From Perkinsus marinus ATCC 50983 (lineage: Eukaryota > Perkinsozoa > Perkinsida > Perkinsidae), in NCBI RefSeq assembly GCF_000006405.1, contig NW_003215582.1, positions 300,852-364,851 of the forward strand: 64,000 nt of DNA, written 5' to 3'. Positions 45,860 through 57,770 of this stretch are shown one piece after another. Below the pieces are notes generated by a model. That model was not told the origin of the DNA. It searched no databases and was given only the letters and a program-made list of their open reading frames with translations. How positions within the stretch are numbered: the first letter of the stretch is position 1; the number at the start of each line of letters is the position of its first letter. The position numbers and the translations under genes are program-made.

Positions 45860-46624
45860 CTACTCCGCGTTGTGTTGAGTTCTCTCAAGGCTGTCTCCAC
45901 TACTGCCTAGGCACGGTACTTGAGCGCTCCTCATCTCGGTGTGTGCTTGATAGTCGTCGTAGTTTTCCATCCCTGCCACGTCCTTGTTCGTGTCCCTCTT
46001 TACCTGTATCACCATAAGCGGACTGAGAGATGGTTTGAAACTGCGCAATGCTGATTTAGCGAGGGCACCTGTCACCAGCGGGATTGCATCGCGATTGCCG
46101 AGGACCTCCTCGACCGAGTTAGGCAACTTTGTGTTCGTGGACACTTCACGCGTTACCTCGAGGACGACTGGGACGTCGCTATTTGTCTTGCGAAGTGCCT
46201 CGTCTCTTATTCGGATAGGCAGCGGTACGTTAAATGCTGACAGAGAGTTACTTTCTGACGGAGAGTACTGCAGAGTGGTCTCATCGGGTGATGTAACTGG
46301 AGAGCTCCTGTGAACGGGGCGTCGCTAGTAAACGATCTCGGCATGCCACGAGGCGAAGGCCTGAGTGGCCTTTTTGACAAGCAGGTCGGTAAGCTGTTGA
46401 ACAATTGTAGCATGGTCGTAGTTAACGAACAATAGTCCTGGTTCTTGTACAGGTCCTGGCTCCAGGGGGAGGTGGATGAATAGATCGCAGCTAACCCGGA
46501 ATCTGTGGCGAGGGCAAGTGAGAGTATAAAACGAAAAATGCGAAGAAATGATTCCCATTTGTGTTAAGTGTTCCTCAATAGTTAACTTCATGTCCTTCGT
46601 GATGCCTTTCTTGAGTGTGGTCAA
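45860..46624 (-). CDS. Unknown protein, two or three exons
   Basis: The minus frame from ATG 46622-46624 encodes TLKKGITKDMKLTIEEHL, then RVSCDLFIHLPLEPGP, GLLFVNYDHATIVQQLTDLL and KKATQAFASWHAEIV up to a GT donor near 46329. After an intron ending about 46270 (CTCTGCAG), the frame continues SLSAFNVPLPIRIRDEALRK, then VPVVLEVTREVSTNTKLP and FKPSLSPLMVIQ, where another donor (GTAAAGAGG) may end it, or it runs to the stop at 45860. Composition is convincingly coding, but I recognise no domain. An intron inside the first frame (around TGCCCTCGCCACAG) is possible. It is convergent with IMP3. Confidence 0.5.
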
Positions 46625-47436
46625 TCGTGGACAGTTGAAACCGCGCTTTTCGGGACTCTATTAGCTTGGATATAATGCCTTCAGCGTTGAGTGGTGCTCT
46701 TGACAATAGAAATGCTTCTACATCTATTCAATCCTACGTTCAGTAAGTGAAAGAACAAACTAGGTAAATGATATTTGATTTTCGCTGAGTGAAAGGAGCT
46801 TTTCAGGAATGAAATTTCAAATTCGGAATGAAAGTTCGTTTTCCGTAGGCCACTCGAAAACGAAAGTTCAAACAATTTATGAGTTCGAAAACGCAAATTC
46901 AAATTCGTCGAACACAAGACCATTATCGAGCAATGACTAACAAGTCGACTCACTTTCACACCATCTCGGTATGCATCATTCACACTCATACTCGAGGTAC
47001 TTCCCAATGTGAACAGTTATTGTGCAGAGGAAGATTCATGAGTGCTTCTCCGGCTTCACGTTGGCTCACATCGAAGGGGTGATGGAGGATCAAATCCGAA
47101 CAATCTCTCGGTTCGGACCTCCGATTATCCTCCACTGCTCGCAAACTGCACTGTACCGTTCAGCGTTACAGTGCAGTCCGTAGATTACCGTCAGCACTCA
47201 CAAATCATAATCCATGGCACGACGCTGTTGCGAAATTGTTCCCATCGAACTAAAGTGAGCTTTCATTGGGTAAGTCCGTGTAGCCCATCCTCGCAGTCGT
47301 GCGGACTATGTCAACTGAAGCACTCCTCATATGGCCAGCTTTTCGTTTGTGTATATGTTTGTCGCATGTTAAACTTGAATTATCACCCGATACGAATTCG
47401 TTCTAGTTCATCCGCTTTATAACCCTTGACTCTCAC
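46625..47436. other. Intergenic region upstream of POLQ
   Basis: An AT-rich part at about 46750-46910 is full of GAAA/TTTC words and CGAAAACG repeats. No gene is recognised. It should hold the promoter of the plus-strand POLQ gene and of the minus-strand unknown gene (divergent). Confidence 0.45.
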
Positions 47437-50400
47437 ATGGACATCGGCTCTTTCGGACTAAAGGAGTCCCTCGTGTCGGTTTACCGCACGAGAGGTGTCA
47501 ACCAGCTGTACCAATGGCAAAGCGAGTGCCTCTCCCTCCCTGGAATTCTCGATGGCCATCGTAATCTCATCTACTGTGCTCCAACCAGTGGTGGCAAGAC
47601 ATTGGTATCGGAAATCGTCATGCTGCGGCGACTCGCTGGTGATGGTCGCCGAGCGTTATTCGTCCTACCCTACATCAGTGTAGTCTCAGAGAAGGAAGCC
47701 TATCTCCAGAGTCTTTGCCGATCTGCTCAATACAAGGTCCAGGCTTTCTATGGTGGTTCCTCTGGCAACTTCCTGGCGATGGAACGGTACGACATTGCAG
47801 TTTGCACTATTGAGAAGGCCAACAGCTTGGTCAACGCTTTATTAGAACAGCCAGGAGTCGATCCTGGCTCGGAGCTTTCTCGGCTCCTCGGTTGCCTCGT
47901 ATTGGATGAGCTTCACCTCCTCGGTGACAGCCAACGAGGGTATCTATTAGAGGTCTTGGTAGCCAAAGTACGTTACTTCGCTCCTACATGCCAGATAGTC
48001 GGCATGTCCGCAACGCTCCCGAACGTCTCTGAGGTAGCGGCCTGGCTCGATGCCCGCCTCTACGTCACCGACTTTCGTCCTGTCCCTTTGTACGAGTATG
48101 TGGTCTGCAAGAGAACTGTTTTCACTTGCGATGAAGATCGAGTGCCAATCCGTGCCCTCGAGGATGCCAACAACCTTATGCCCCCAACGGACACTGACGG
48201 CTTTATGCTTGCTGTTTGGGAGGCTCTATCGATCGGCAATTCAGTGCTTGTATTCTGTCCTTCCAAAATGAAGTGTGAGGTGGCATGCAGCCTTCTGACC
48301 AAATCTTTACCATGGAGGTCTGCTCCTCCACCATCCCAAGAGGTCCATCATCACCGTCTTCAACTCCGCGCTGAGCTCGAGCTCTGTAGCTGCAACACTG
48401 GCACTGGACTGGACAAGAACTTGGCTGATGGTCTCCTGGTTGGTATAGCCTTCCATCACAGTGGTCTCACTACGGAAGAGCGAGACATTGTCGAACGAGG
48501 GTACCGGAGTGGGGCTATCACATGCCTGGCTTGCACTAGTACTCTCGCAGCCGGTGTGAACCTTCCCGCACAGCGAGTCGTCTTTCGTACTCCATTCATT
48601 GCCACGGAGTTTCTTGATACGACGAGATACCGGCAGATGGCTGGCCGTGCCGGTCGGTCGGGTCATTCGAGTGCCTCGGGTGAAAGCTATGTTATCTGTT
48701 CCAATGAGGTGGAGAAGAGACGTGTGACATCGATGGCCGTGGCGACGTTGCCACCTCTGAGGAGCGCGCTAGGCCAGAACTGTGTGGGCCTACAGCGACT
48801 TTTATTGGAGGTTATGGCGACAGCCGGCCAAATGAGAGACGATCAAATCATGCGGCTTGCGAGGTCCACCTTTCTGGACCGTCAACTTGAGGCACCAGGC
48901 AATGAGAAGAAGAGGCGCAACAGCGTGGCCGACGATTTTCCTGCGGTTCACGCCGGCATGAAGTACTTGCTCTCATCTGGGATGGTATACTTCAACCGTG
49001 ACAGTCAACTTTATATGGCAACCCATCTTGGCCGAGCGGTGTGTGCTAGTGGTCTCAGCTGCGAAGCAGGTATCGTACTCTGGGAGGAGCTGAAGCGGCT
49101 TCGCAATGAGACAGGTCTATGCCTAGAGGGAGATCTCCACTTGGTGTATCTAGCCACACCATGGGAGGCATCAGTATCCGAGTCCTTGATCGACTGGAAT
49201 ACCTATGCTGCCGTCGTCGAGAGTGACCTCAATAGACAGCAGCAGGCCTCGCTGGAGGTCATTGGCATCAGCATGGCGAAGATACAACAAGCGTCGATAC
49301 AGGGGAGGCTCAGTCAAGCTGTGAAAGATCGCGATCCAGATGGTTGCCGCCGAGTGGTGAAGTTCTACAGTACCCTCCTCATTTGGGACCTTATGTGTGA
49401 GAGACCCATCGAACAAGTCATTCATCGTTTTGGCACCAAGATTGGCCGAGGCTTGCTGCAGTCTCTCATATCATCAGCCAGTGCCTTTACCTCTTGTATC
49501 GCAGTATTCTGTGGTAAACTCCGCTGGAGGATCCTCGAGTCAGTCTTCGACACATTCGCTGGCCGTCTCTCCAGCATGTGTCATCGCCGACCTGAGCTAC
49601 TTGCTCTATCTGAGATACCTAAACTTTCTCCAGCGTGGGCACGGCAGTTGTATGATGCGGGCTTCGTGAGTCCGAAGATGGTGGCTGGCGCTACTCCTCA
49701 AGAGCTGCAAGCTGTCCTACGACGTGTCCTTCCACGCCAGATCCCTGATGTTCCGGAAGACGCTCTCGAGCGACTTATCAATGATGCCGCTCTGACAGCC
49801 AGAGAGCAACGGAAACAGAAGTTGAGGGAAGCTAGAGAAGTTCAAGTGACGATTTCCCACAGGCCCATACCGGAGGCTCCTCCAGTTGTCTCTACCACGC
49901 CATCTGTTCCTGATGAGAATAACCCCGCAGTCCAGCCATGCAGCCCCACTCGATCAACTCGCCTGTCTACTGCCACTATGTTCACACCTGCTGGCGGAAC
50001 CGAACCATCTCAGGCCGGCTTCACTCCTGCGACGGGGTACCACGACGTGTCGGATCCGGCAGAGTTCCTCTGGGCATCACAGCGCGATCGATGTGATGTG
50101 ACAATCGTGGTGGACCCGGAGCGGTTATCGGCCGGTCTGAGTAGGCTCGGCCGCAGAAGCCTCACTTTGAAAGACAAATTGGCGAGGGCCTCAGCCGAGA
50201 GCCGATTATCTTCATCGGTACACTCTGCCAAGCGAAGAGATTGACAGCAGCTCCTCTTCGTACGTCGGGTGAGGCTGCCACTCCGGACACTTCCTTGCTC
50301 GAGCAGGACCTTGACCCGACGGAGCGACGCCGTAGTTCTGTAGCCAACACTCGAGAGCTGCAGCAGCGCCGTTGGATGGTGCACTTCCTCGCGGCCATGC

Positions 50401-52877
50401 CTCCTATCGCCTGTGTGGGATGCTGCTTCGACCTCGCGGATGCTATCCGGGAAGGAGTCAATGTTTTGGTATGTCGGACAGGAGTTGATGACAGTATGAC
50501 CGTCATGTGGCGGAATGGCAATGCTGTCGAGTACTCGCTGTTGGACGAGTCAATGGAACAACTGCGGCGTGTTGTCGAGGCCTCAGCTCAGTACACGCTC
50601 ATCATCACGGAATCCGCAGCTGACTTTTGGAGATTGCTCAAGCGGAAGCACCCCGAGATGCGGTGCTCCGCGTGCTCTTCCACGGTCGTAGTAGACCCAC
50701 ACCTGATGGCCTGGTTGCGCAACCCAGAAGACTCCACTGGTCCTTCGCTGGAGAAGTACGTCAAGCAACTGTCAGCACCTCACTACCTCGATCGTGACTT
50801 GAAGCAGTGCCTCGCTATCTACGCCCTCTGTACTGAGCTTGGTCGTGGCCTGGTGCAGCATTCGGGTCTTCTCGAACTCCTCGTCACGGTGGAGGCGCCA
50901 ACTGCTGCTCTCCTTGTCGACATGGAGGTTACGGGGCTCATGGTTACTCCATCCTACTGGTTCCACCGGCAAGGCAAACATGCTAGATATAAAATGCAGG
51001 CACTTGAAGTGGCCGTTCGAGAGGCTGTAGGCCGCTACGTGGCCCTTGGGAATGCCGAGGACGTGAGTAAGGCAATATTCGACGACCTGAATGTGCCTGT
51101 GCCCGAAGGACTGAGACCACGGAAGGTGAAGAAGAACGGTCACAAGGTCTACGCTGTGGATCAGAAGACGCTTATGCAACTTGATCCTCCTGACCGCTGT
51201 CATGATCTATTCGATTGGATCATGGAACACAGGCGTCTGAGTCATGTACTGAGCAAGCACGCTGTCATCGACCGTCACGTGCTGCATGATGGCCTGCGGG
51301 TCCACACTACCTTCACGCAAACAGGTAAATCATCACAGCATTTACCACTGCATAGGACTATCTCAACAGGAACTGCCACGGGGAGGTTGAAGTCAACAGA
51401 TCCGAATCTTCTCACGGTGGAGAATGCCTTCGAGGTTACTGATGTGTCTCGGCCCTCTGTGGCAACTGACTTCCAAAGAGGGAAGATCGACCTGCTTCAA
51501 GAAGGTATCTTCTTGCTCAATGCTTCTCCTCAACAGAGTGTAGGTACCGCTGTATTCGCCTCGCTTGTAACAGCCCCTCCACCTCTACATCGGGCCGTCT
51601 TCGATGCCACGTTAGTTTCCGTGTCCAATACTCTCACAGTGGCCGATAACATTGATTCTGGGTCGACCTCGACTGCTATGGGGGGCCGTTCTCTCGCTGA
51701 GTAATGTTGCAGCTCATTCAGGGTCTCACCGGAAGCCATTGCTCAGGTATTGGATCGAAGCCGGATGGCCAGACTACGACAACCCAGAACTTGCCTCCCG
51801 TGCGCCTCAATGCACAATTCAGCTTTCAACAGGGCAGAAGCTCGTGTGGGTTCGCCCGAGCTCTGTAGGAGGTTCAGCTTGGAGGTTGCCATGTAGGTAT
51901 CCTGCGGACCAAGTGTTCCGGCAGAGTGCAGCAGTTGCAGTGACTGCCGATGCTGATGCTCGTAAACGCGTTATAGCGTTGCGGGACGCCTTCGTTGCTC
52001 CTAAGGGGCGACTGCTCCTCAGTGTTGACTACTGTCAGCTCGAGGTGGTATCACCTTCGGTTAAAGCATTTAAGACTCAGTCGTCATCACATCGCTCAGG
52101 CCCGGCTCCTGGCACACTTTTGCGGAGATCAGAGGCTCATCACTCTCTTCAACCAGCCTGATGGGGACTACAATTCTACGGGAAGTCCAACCTACGACAT
52201 CTTCGTCCATATAGCGTCAACGTGGCTATCGAAGGCTCTCAATGAGGTCAGTGATATGGAGCGTAACGGCATCAAGCAGCTGGTCTACGGGGTGATCTAT
52301 GGCATGGGAGCTCGAAGCCTGTCTCGAGAGATGGGTGTCACGCTGGCGGAGGGCGAAGCTCTGATGAGCAAATTCGACAACGAGTTCCCTCGGGTCCGGG
52401 AGTGGACGAGGTCGGTTATACATGGAGCCACGAGGGAGGGTGCATCCGTTCCGAGCATACTAGGCCGACCTCGGCATTTGGCGGGTCTTGGTGGTGGTGG
52501 CACTGCCCAAGAGCGGGCAAGAGCCCAACGGCAGGCGGTGAATACTGCGTGCCAAGCTAGTGCGGCTGATATCATGAAGGCTGCTACGTTGGAAGTTGCA
52601 AGGAGGCTGGCAGCCATGCGGGATGAAAACGGGTAAGTTCTCAGATTTCGTTGGCTGGACGGAGGCGACGCGCTGTGTTAGGCGACCACCGGCCGAAATA
52701 CTCCTACAGATTCACGACGAACTGCTCCTCGAGGTCGACGAAGATCGAATCGAGCCTGTTGTGGACGCTGTTGTTGACGCTATGGTCACGGCTGTCCCCC
52801 TGACCGTTAGACTGCAGGTCAAATGGGGAGTAGGACGCAGTTGGGGATCAATACAAATAGCATGTTCCAATACATAG
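47437..52877 (+). CDS. POLQ: DNA polymerase theta: helicase-like plus family A polymerase
   Basis: POLQ drives microhomology-mediated end joining. The first frame (47437-50244, ATG 47437) is the superfamily 2 helicase region: APTSGGKTLVSEI (Walker A), LVLDELHLLGD (motif II), GMSATLPNVSE, AFHHSGLTTEERDIVERGY, and MAGRAGRSG (motif VI). A 112-bp intron (about 50137-50248) joins it in phase to the polymerase part, which has a degenerate exonuclease-like region, GTATGRLKSTDPNLL, motif A VDYCQLE spliced to ARLLAHFCGDQ, motif B GIKQLVYGVIYGMGARSL, and motif C ILLQIHDELLLEV. Both catalytic Asp residues are kept. The exon order in 51440-51950 is not resolved. Two adjacent separate genes remain possible, but the order and phase favour one. 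Confidence 0.88.
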
Positions 52878-52879
52878 TT

Positions 52880-53092
52880 TCATACATCATCTCCCTTTGT
52901 TGTTATATTTACTATTAGAGGATAGGGGAGAAACACCGAGTAGAGACTGTAAACTAATATGACCAGCACTATGTTGAATACCAGTAATTTCAGAAAGTTG
53001 AGTACCCGCATGGCAGACTCCAGTTCTAGAGGTGCCACTACTGTACGCGATCTGAACTCAATAGGATCACGAAACCGGTGTAATTGGCTCAT
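52880..53092 (-). CDS. Possible small membrane protein
   Basis: A 70-codon frame opposite the POLQ 3' flank, ATG at 53090-53092. Its C-terminal half is a clear hydrophobic helix (LNFLKLLVFNIVLVILVYSL) ending FLPYPLIVNITTKGDDV. No family is recognised. The plus strand of the same stretch also has an open frame. It is reported only because of the well-formed helix. Confidence 0.3.
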   Translation of the reverse strand: MSQLHRFRDPIEFRSRTVVAPLELESAMRVLNFLKLLVFNIVLVILVYSLYSVFLPYPLIVNITTKGDDV

Positions 53093-53927
53093 CCGAATGG
53101 ACCTATTCCCGTTCGGCGGATTGACAATGCGTTTTCATGCAGTTGCACGAACAGCGCAACTGCATCGAGGTAGCGTTGACCTTCCTTGCCTCATCTCAAG
53201 AGGTCGTCGACAACAACAAGAGCATCGTTACTACCAGACACGTCAGTAGCTCTCTAATGTACAGCTATCTCTTCTGAAAGCTCAAAGGTCGTCATGCTAC
53301 AATCGCTAATTACACTAGGAGATATTCGCCTGGTCGCTTCCCCGCATTTATTTTGACCCAGCTTTCGATGAGGAGGTACAACAGCGACAGAGGAATATGC
53401 TTCCTCCTCATAAGCATCATCGTTAGGCTTGCTAGCTCAAGCAATGGGCCCAAGTTCCACAGAAAAATTGTTCGAATCGAATCAGTTCATTTTGTTCGGG
53501 AGCTCGACCTTCCGCCTTTCAGTTCGCTGGAGAACCATCTGTCTGGTGTGAGCCATGGATCGATCTATGATCTCGTTCGCCACCTTGTCAACGCTCTGGT
53601 AGTTATTTTTAGTGAATGCCGCGATGTCGTAGTGCCGGTTACGATCCACCATTGGTCATCAACAGCAACGTTACATCTGCCCTCCTTCGTGTATTGGATA
53701 ATGATGATGTTACTGAGGACGTAACAGACGTTCCATCGCTCAGCTGGAGACGACCGATGGTAGGTCTGGCTCGACAGTGCGTTAGGGAAAGGAGTTCGTA
53801 TTGGCTAGGTCACTGCTCGTACGGAAAAGCCGTCCTGTACATTCGGTGGAAATGGCGGTATAAAACGGAAAAATATAAGTCTGTTGTTGAGAGGCGACGC
53901 AGAGGATTGGTGCCAGCTGGAGACCAT
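53093..53927. other. Upstream region or 5' exons of the coiled-coil gene
   Basis: Two overlapping plus frames look partly coding: 53353-53724 (VHFVRELDLPPFSSLENHL, HGSIYDLVRHLVNALVVIFS) and 53616-53984 (NSNVTSALLRVLDNDDVTED). Their junction does not resolve to one phase-consistent intron. They probably are 5' exons of the gene at 53928. An inverted repeat GCAGTTGC...GCAACTGC lies near 53139-53163. Confidence 0.4.
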
Positions 53928-56298
53928 GACCATACCATGCGCGAGTCCTCGAGAGAGAGTATGCCTGTTGGCCGATCCCAGTAAGCGTCTTTTATCGTTT
54001 CGCCAGGCACTGCACTTACTCGATCGACTGGAGCGTGATGAGAAAGACTTTGCTGAGGTCGAAGCTTTGAAATCGTCGTCTCCGGCTACTGCTAGGCCTA
54101 AGGTGCGTCAACATATCACTCGATCTATTCTGACAGCACTAGATGATTTGGAGGAAGGTGAGCACCCTTGGGCTTTAGTTGTGTATTTCGGATTGTTGTT
54201 GGTCGCAGATTTGAGCCGGGAATGTCGAGAGCGCGGGCAAGTACTGCGAAAAGTGATAGAGTTATTACATCACGGCGTCGATGCCCAGCTGAGCATGCTC
54301 GAAGGTGAGAAGCAGGAACTGCAGGGGGAAGTAAGAGGACTTGTGAAGGAAGTGACATCGCTGGGAGCGAAGGCAGATTTGGCGCGGGCAGCGGCAGTCA
54401 GAGCGAAGATCATCGAGGCAGGGTTACGGAGTCGGTTGGCTGAGTCCCGCGATGAGATCGATCGGTTATATGCTGAAAATGACGTTCTGAAGGCTGACGT
54501 TCGGTCGGCCCGTGCTCGGACTGAGAGTGCAGGAGCTGGTCCACTGGAGAGTAGTGGGCGTGCATGGTTTAGTGCGCTAGGCGAACTGTTAGAAGGAAGC
54601 GCGGCCGAGCCAGGAGTCCTCGGTTCATTAACGTCGGGTCTGCCTGCAGAGCTTGCGGAGGCCGTCAGGCTCCTTGCTGCCCATTCCTCCATGGTTCACG
54701 GGGAACTGACCTTGTCAAGAGTGGCCGTTAGGGATATTATGGCTCTTCCACAGCTGAGCGATGAGGAGGTGCAGGCCAGCAGCTTCCTGTCATCTTGTGA
54801 TGGGGAGGTACAGACCATCGTTGGAGCTGTGATGGAGGTGGCTGTGGGAACTGAATCACCCTATCCCCAAGTTGATTCTGCGATTCAAGTCGGGTATTCA
54901 ACGGATGAAAGCGAGTCAGAGGCGTCTTCGCCAACACCGTCAGAATTTGATTCGGAGGGCGATGATGAGGCCGTAGAGGAGGGTGACTTGGAAGCGGCAG
55001 AACTTCTCAGCAGTGACTTCGCCAAGTTGATCGATCCTTCTCTGTCGGGCTTAGAGATGTCTAAGGGGGCCTCTAAGAAGGCTGGTGTTTGGAGCCACAC
55101 TGACCTGCACTCTACCATTGACCGGTTGTATGATGCCCTCCCTGGTCGGTTCAAGGCCACTGGTGAGCGTCTTAAGTCGGTTGCCTTGTCTATCATGGCC
55201 TCCTTGCGACAGCAGCATGGGATTCCATCGGTCGTGATGAAGAGGGCTTGGCAGCTATTGCGCAGTTTGATTTACTGGAAGTCTCCCCCTGGGCACGGCT
55301 CGTGTATCACATGTTCCACCTTTGTGAAAGTGCTCCTGGGAAAGGTCACTTTCTCGGATTTCCGAATCATGCTTTATTTCCGCCGACTAATGCGTCGGCG
55401 CAGCAAGCTTAAGCACGACCTTAGGAGCTTTGGAGTGAGACGACCTGAATCGGCGGTGGCTATGAGTTTGACGCATGAGCTCTTCTCCGATGGTATGGTC
55501 GTTGACGATATAGTCACGGCCATTACAGCTGTAGATGTATGGGCTATCGAAAATTGCCCCCTAGGGCCAAGCCGGTCCAAGAGCCTGATAGTTCAGAGCG
55601 AAATAGAGTCCAGACTGATCTCGGCTTTGCTCGATGGTTGGAGGAAGAAGCTCGAGAGCCTTTCGATTCACCACATGCATTGTGTAGAAGAAGCCGCTAA
55701 TGCGTTCATAAAAGCAGATGTGGAATGTGCTGGTCTCCTGAACCACAGCGAATGTGTCGTAGCCGCTGGTCGTCCACACTCTAGTTGGAGAGTAGGAGAG
55801 CAGCAACAACAGTCTCTCTTGGACTCAATTCTCATGGAAGATGATGGCCCTTCTCATGTCGGTCTCCTTGAGTTCGCTTTAAAGGTAGGAGGAGAGCGCT
55901 CGTTGCTTTTACGAGAAAGCAAAGATGCCGCTGTAGAGGTTACAGAATTCGTCACTGAGGCGTTGGTAGGGCTTGGTCTGGAGGGACATGCTCATTGCTT
56001 GCTGCACGGTGAGGATCCCATAGGGCAGCATATTGGTCGACAGTATCGTAGTAGACTGAGTGCCATACGGAGATATCTTGCCGATGGAGAGGATGATGCC
56101 GTTCTGATTGAGACGATAAGCTTGCTAGCCCACTTCATTTCGACTGAGAATTCACGGAGGAGTGGTACGCCATCTTCCGTCACGCAAGAACCTCAACAGG
56201 TCATCGAGAAGGTGCTCAGACCCCTACTGGAAAGCGCTAAGGCTACTAGGCTCTCCCTGTTCCACAATCAGATTGAGTCTAATCTCCCTACAGACTAG
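53928..56298 (+). CDS. Coiled-coil orphan protein of about 790 residues
   Basis: A long uninterrupted frame; the first ATG in the frame is 53928, though the frame is open further left and 5' exons are likely. Residues about 110-220 form a coiled coil (MLEGEKQELQGEVRGLVKEV, RLAESRDEIDRLYAENDVLK). Then comes an acidic stretch (near 54900-55000: DESESEASSPTPSEFDSEGD). A globular helical C-half follows (VMKRAWQLLRSLIYWKSPPG, FRIMLYFRRLMRRRSKLKHD, LLEFALKVGGERSLLLRESK). There is no signal peptide and no membrane helix. I do not recognise the family. Layout recalls tethering or cytoskeletal proteins, but that is only an impression. Confidence 0.72.
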
Positions 56299-56450
56299 GG
56301 TTGGCAGAAGCCATCTTAGTGATTTAGTAGACCATGATATCATAAACGATGTGATGATTGTCCTGCCGTATCTGTGTCCGAGTTGACAGTATTCTGAATG
56401 ATCCGTTTGAGCTTAGTTTTTATATTATAGCTGCACAGTCCGTGCTTAGC

Positions 56451-56738
56451 ATGAAGCAGGTTATAGCGGTTTCTCTGCTACTACTCCTGGCGAATGTCTT
56501 CTCTGGGCAAGTCCAGCTCGGGTCGCGCCCTTCCACTCAGGCACGGCTTCGACTAGGTCAGCTTGTAATTCTCTCAGGCTGTGGATCATCGACTGTTTAA
56601 CCAGCGTTGGAAGTCGATGGTGATGTATCGGTATCACCTTTTTGGCGCCAATTGTGGGGCAATTGTGGGGATTTTTTCACTGGTCTCTTGTTCCTGATAG
56701 CTTCCCTCTCGACAGTCAAGAAGATGTTTTGCGTTTGA
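56451..56738 (+). CDS. Possible small secreted protein
   Basis: ATG 56451 starts a textbook signal peptide, MKQVIAVSLLLLLANVFSG, followed by QVQLGSRPSTQARLRL. A 48-bp GT-AG intron (56557-56604) joins in phase to ALEVDGDVSVSPFWRQLWG, ending in a second hydrophobic stretch and a stop at 56736-56738. It has about 80 residues. No family is recognised. Confidence 0.45.
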
Positions 56739-57770
56739 GAAAGTGGTGGCCGCAGCGTCACGCGAACGAACGTGAAACAAGCGGACACCATGGTCAGGAG
56801 CAGGAATGCTTTCAACGGGATAGTAAACAGCTGCTTGTACGGGACACGTGCTGGCTCAAATACTAAAACTCTCGAGTATTGAGCTTCGACAGTGATCGTC
56901 GATCCAGACCGTTGTCGGACGGTCGATACAACAGTCTGGTATAACGATTAGTACGACCAGGTTCGGACACGTTCGAAAAAGTCGCGGCCGAAAGCGTCCG
57001 TATAGTTGGTGTAGAGCAGACTCGCTCAATGGAGAATCGCGTGATGAATTGTTGGAAACCTTGTCTCATGTTGATATCACTCTTTTCTCGGCGATTTCCT
57101 AGACTTCCATTAGTGATCATCTGAGGAATCGCCTCGTCGCCTCATGTCAAGGTCGTCATGTGCATGCTGTCACTAGATGCTCGTATCGACACCACACTGC
57201 GATATGACAACTGCTCGTCTCACTAATAGCGCTGTTGGCGAGTAGAACTAGCGAACACGGGCTCGAGCATCGGCGAAAAACGAGGCACGATCACGTTGCT
57301 TGATTTACTGTGAACTACGCGTGAAACATTCATACTGCAATGGTGCTATAATCATGCGAGATAAAGATCGAGGTTCGGAGATGTTCGACAGAGCTGAGGG
57401 AGGTGAATTAATCGACTGGTCGCTGTGGGATTGTTGTTGGTGTTGGGATTCCCGAGTACAGTGGTATCCTGGATTTGGTTCAGGACCTTGGCTTCGATCA
57501 TCACGTTGATCTGCATATGCTCAGTGTTGAATGGATTCGTGGTGAAGAGATTTGGCGCAACGACTGATACACGCAACAGCATAAATGCCAACATCGAAGG
57601 TAACACATACAGTCAATCATATTCCATGGGAAACTACATGTTAGGACATCACGTAGTCTTTTTATGGGCTCCTCATGTGTTGACCTGATAATACCCACAT
57701 AGTATACAACTACGCCAGATGTTTCTCCTTCTCCTCGATGTGGTAGCACGCATGAAAGAGTTGAGCAGTA
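56739..57770. other. Interval between the small secreted gene and HYDIN
   Basis: No assigned gene. A plus frame at about 57432-57566 reads GIPEYSGILDLVQDLGFD and HMLSVEWIRGEEIWRND and looks coding, but it has no partner exons I can place. Further exons of the HYDIN-like gene (minus) would be expected here, yet none of the family's motifs is visible. Confidence 0.4.
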
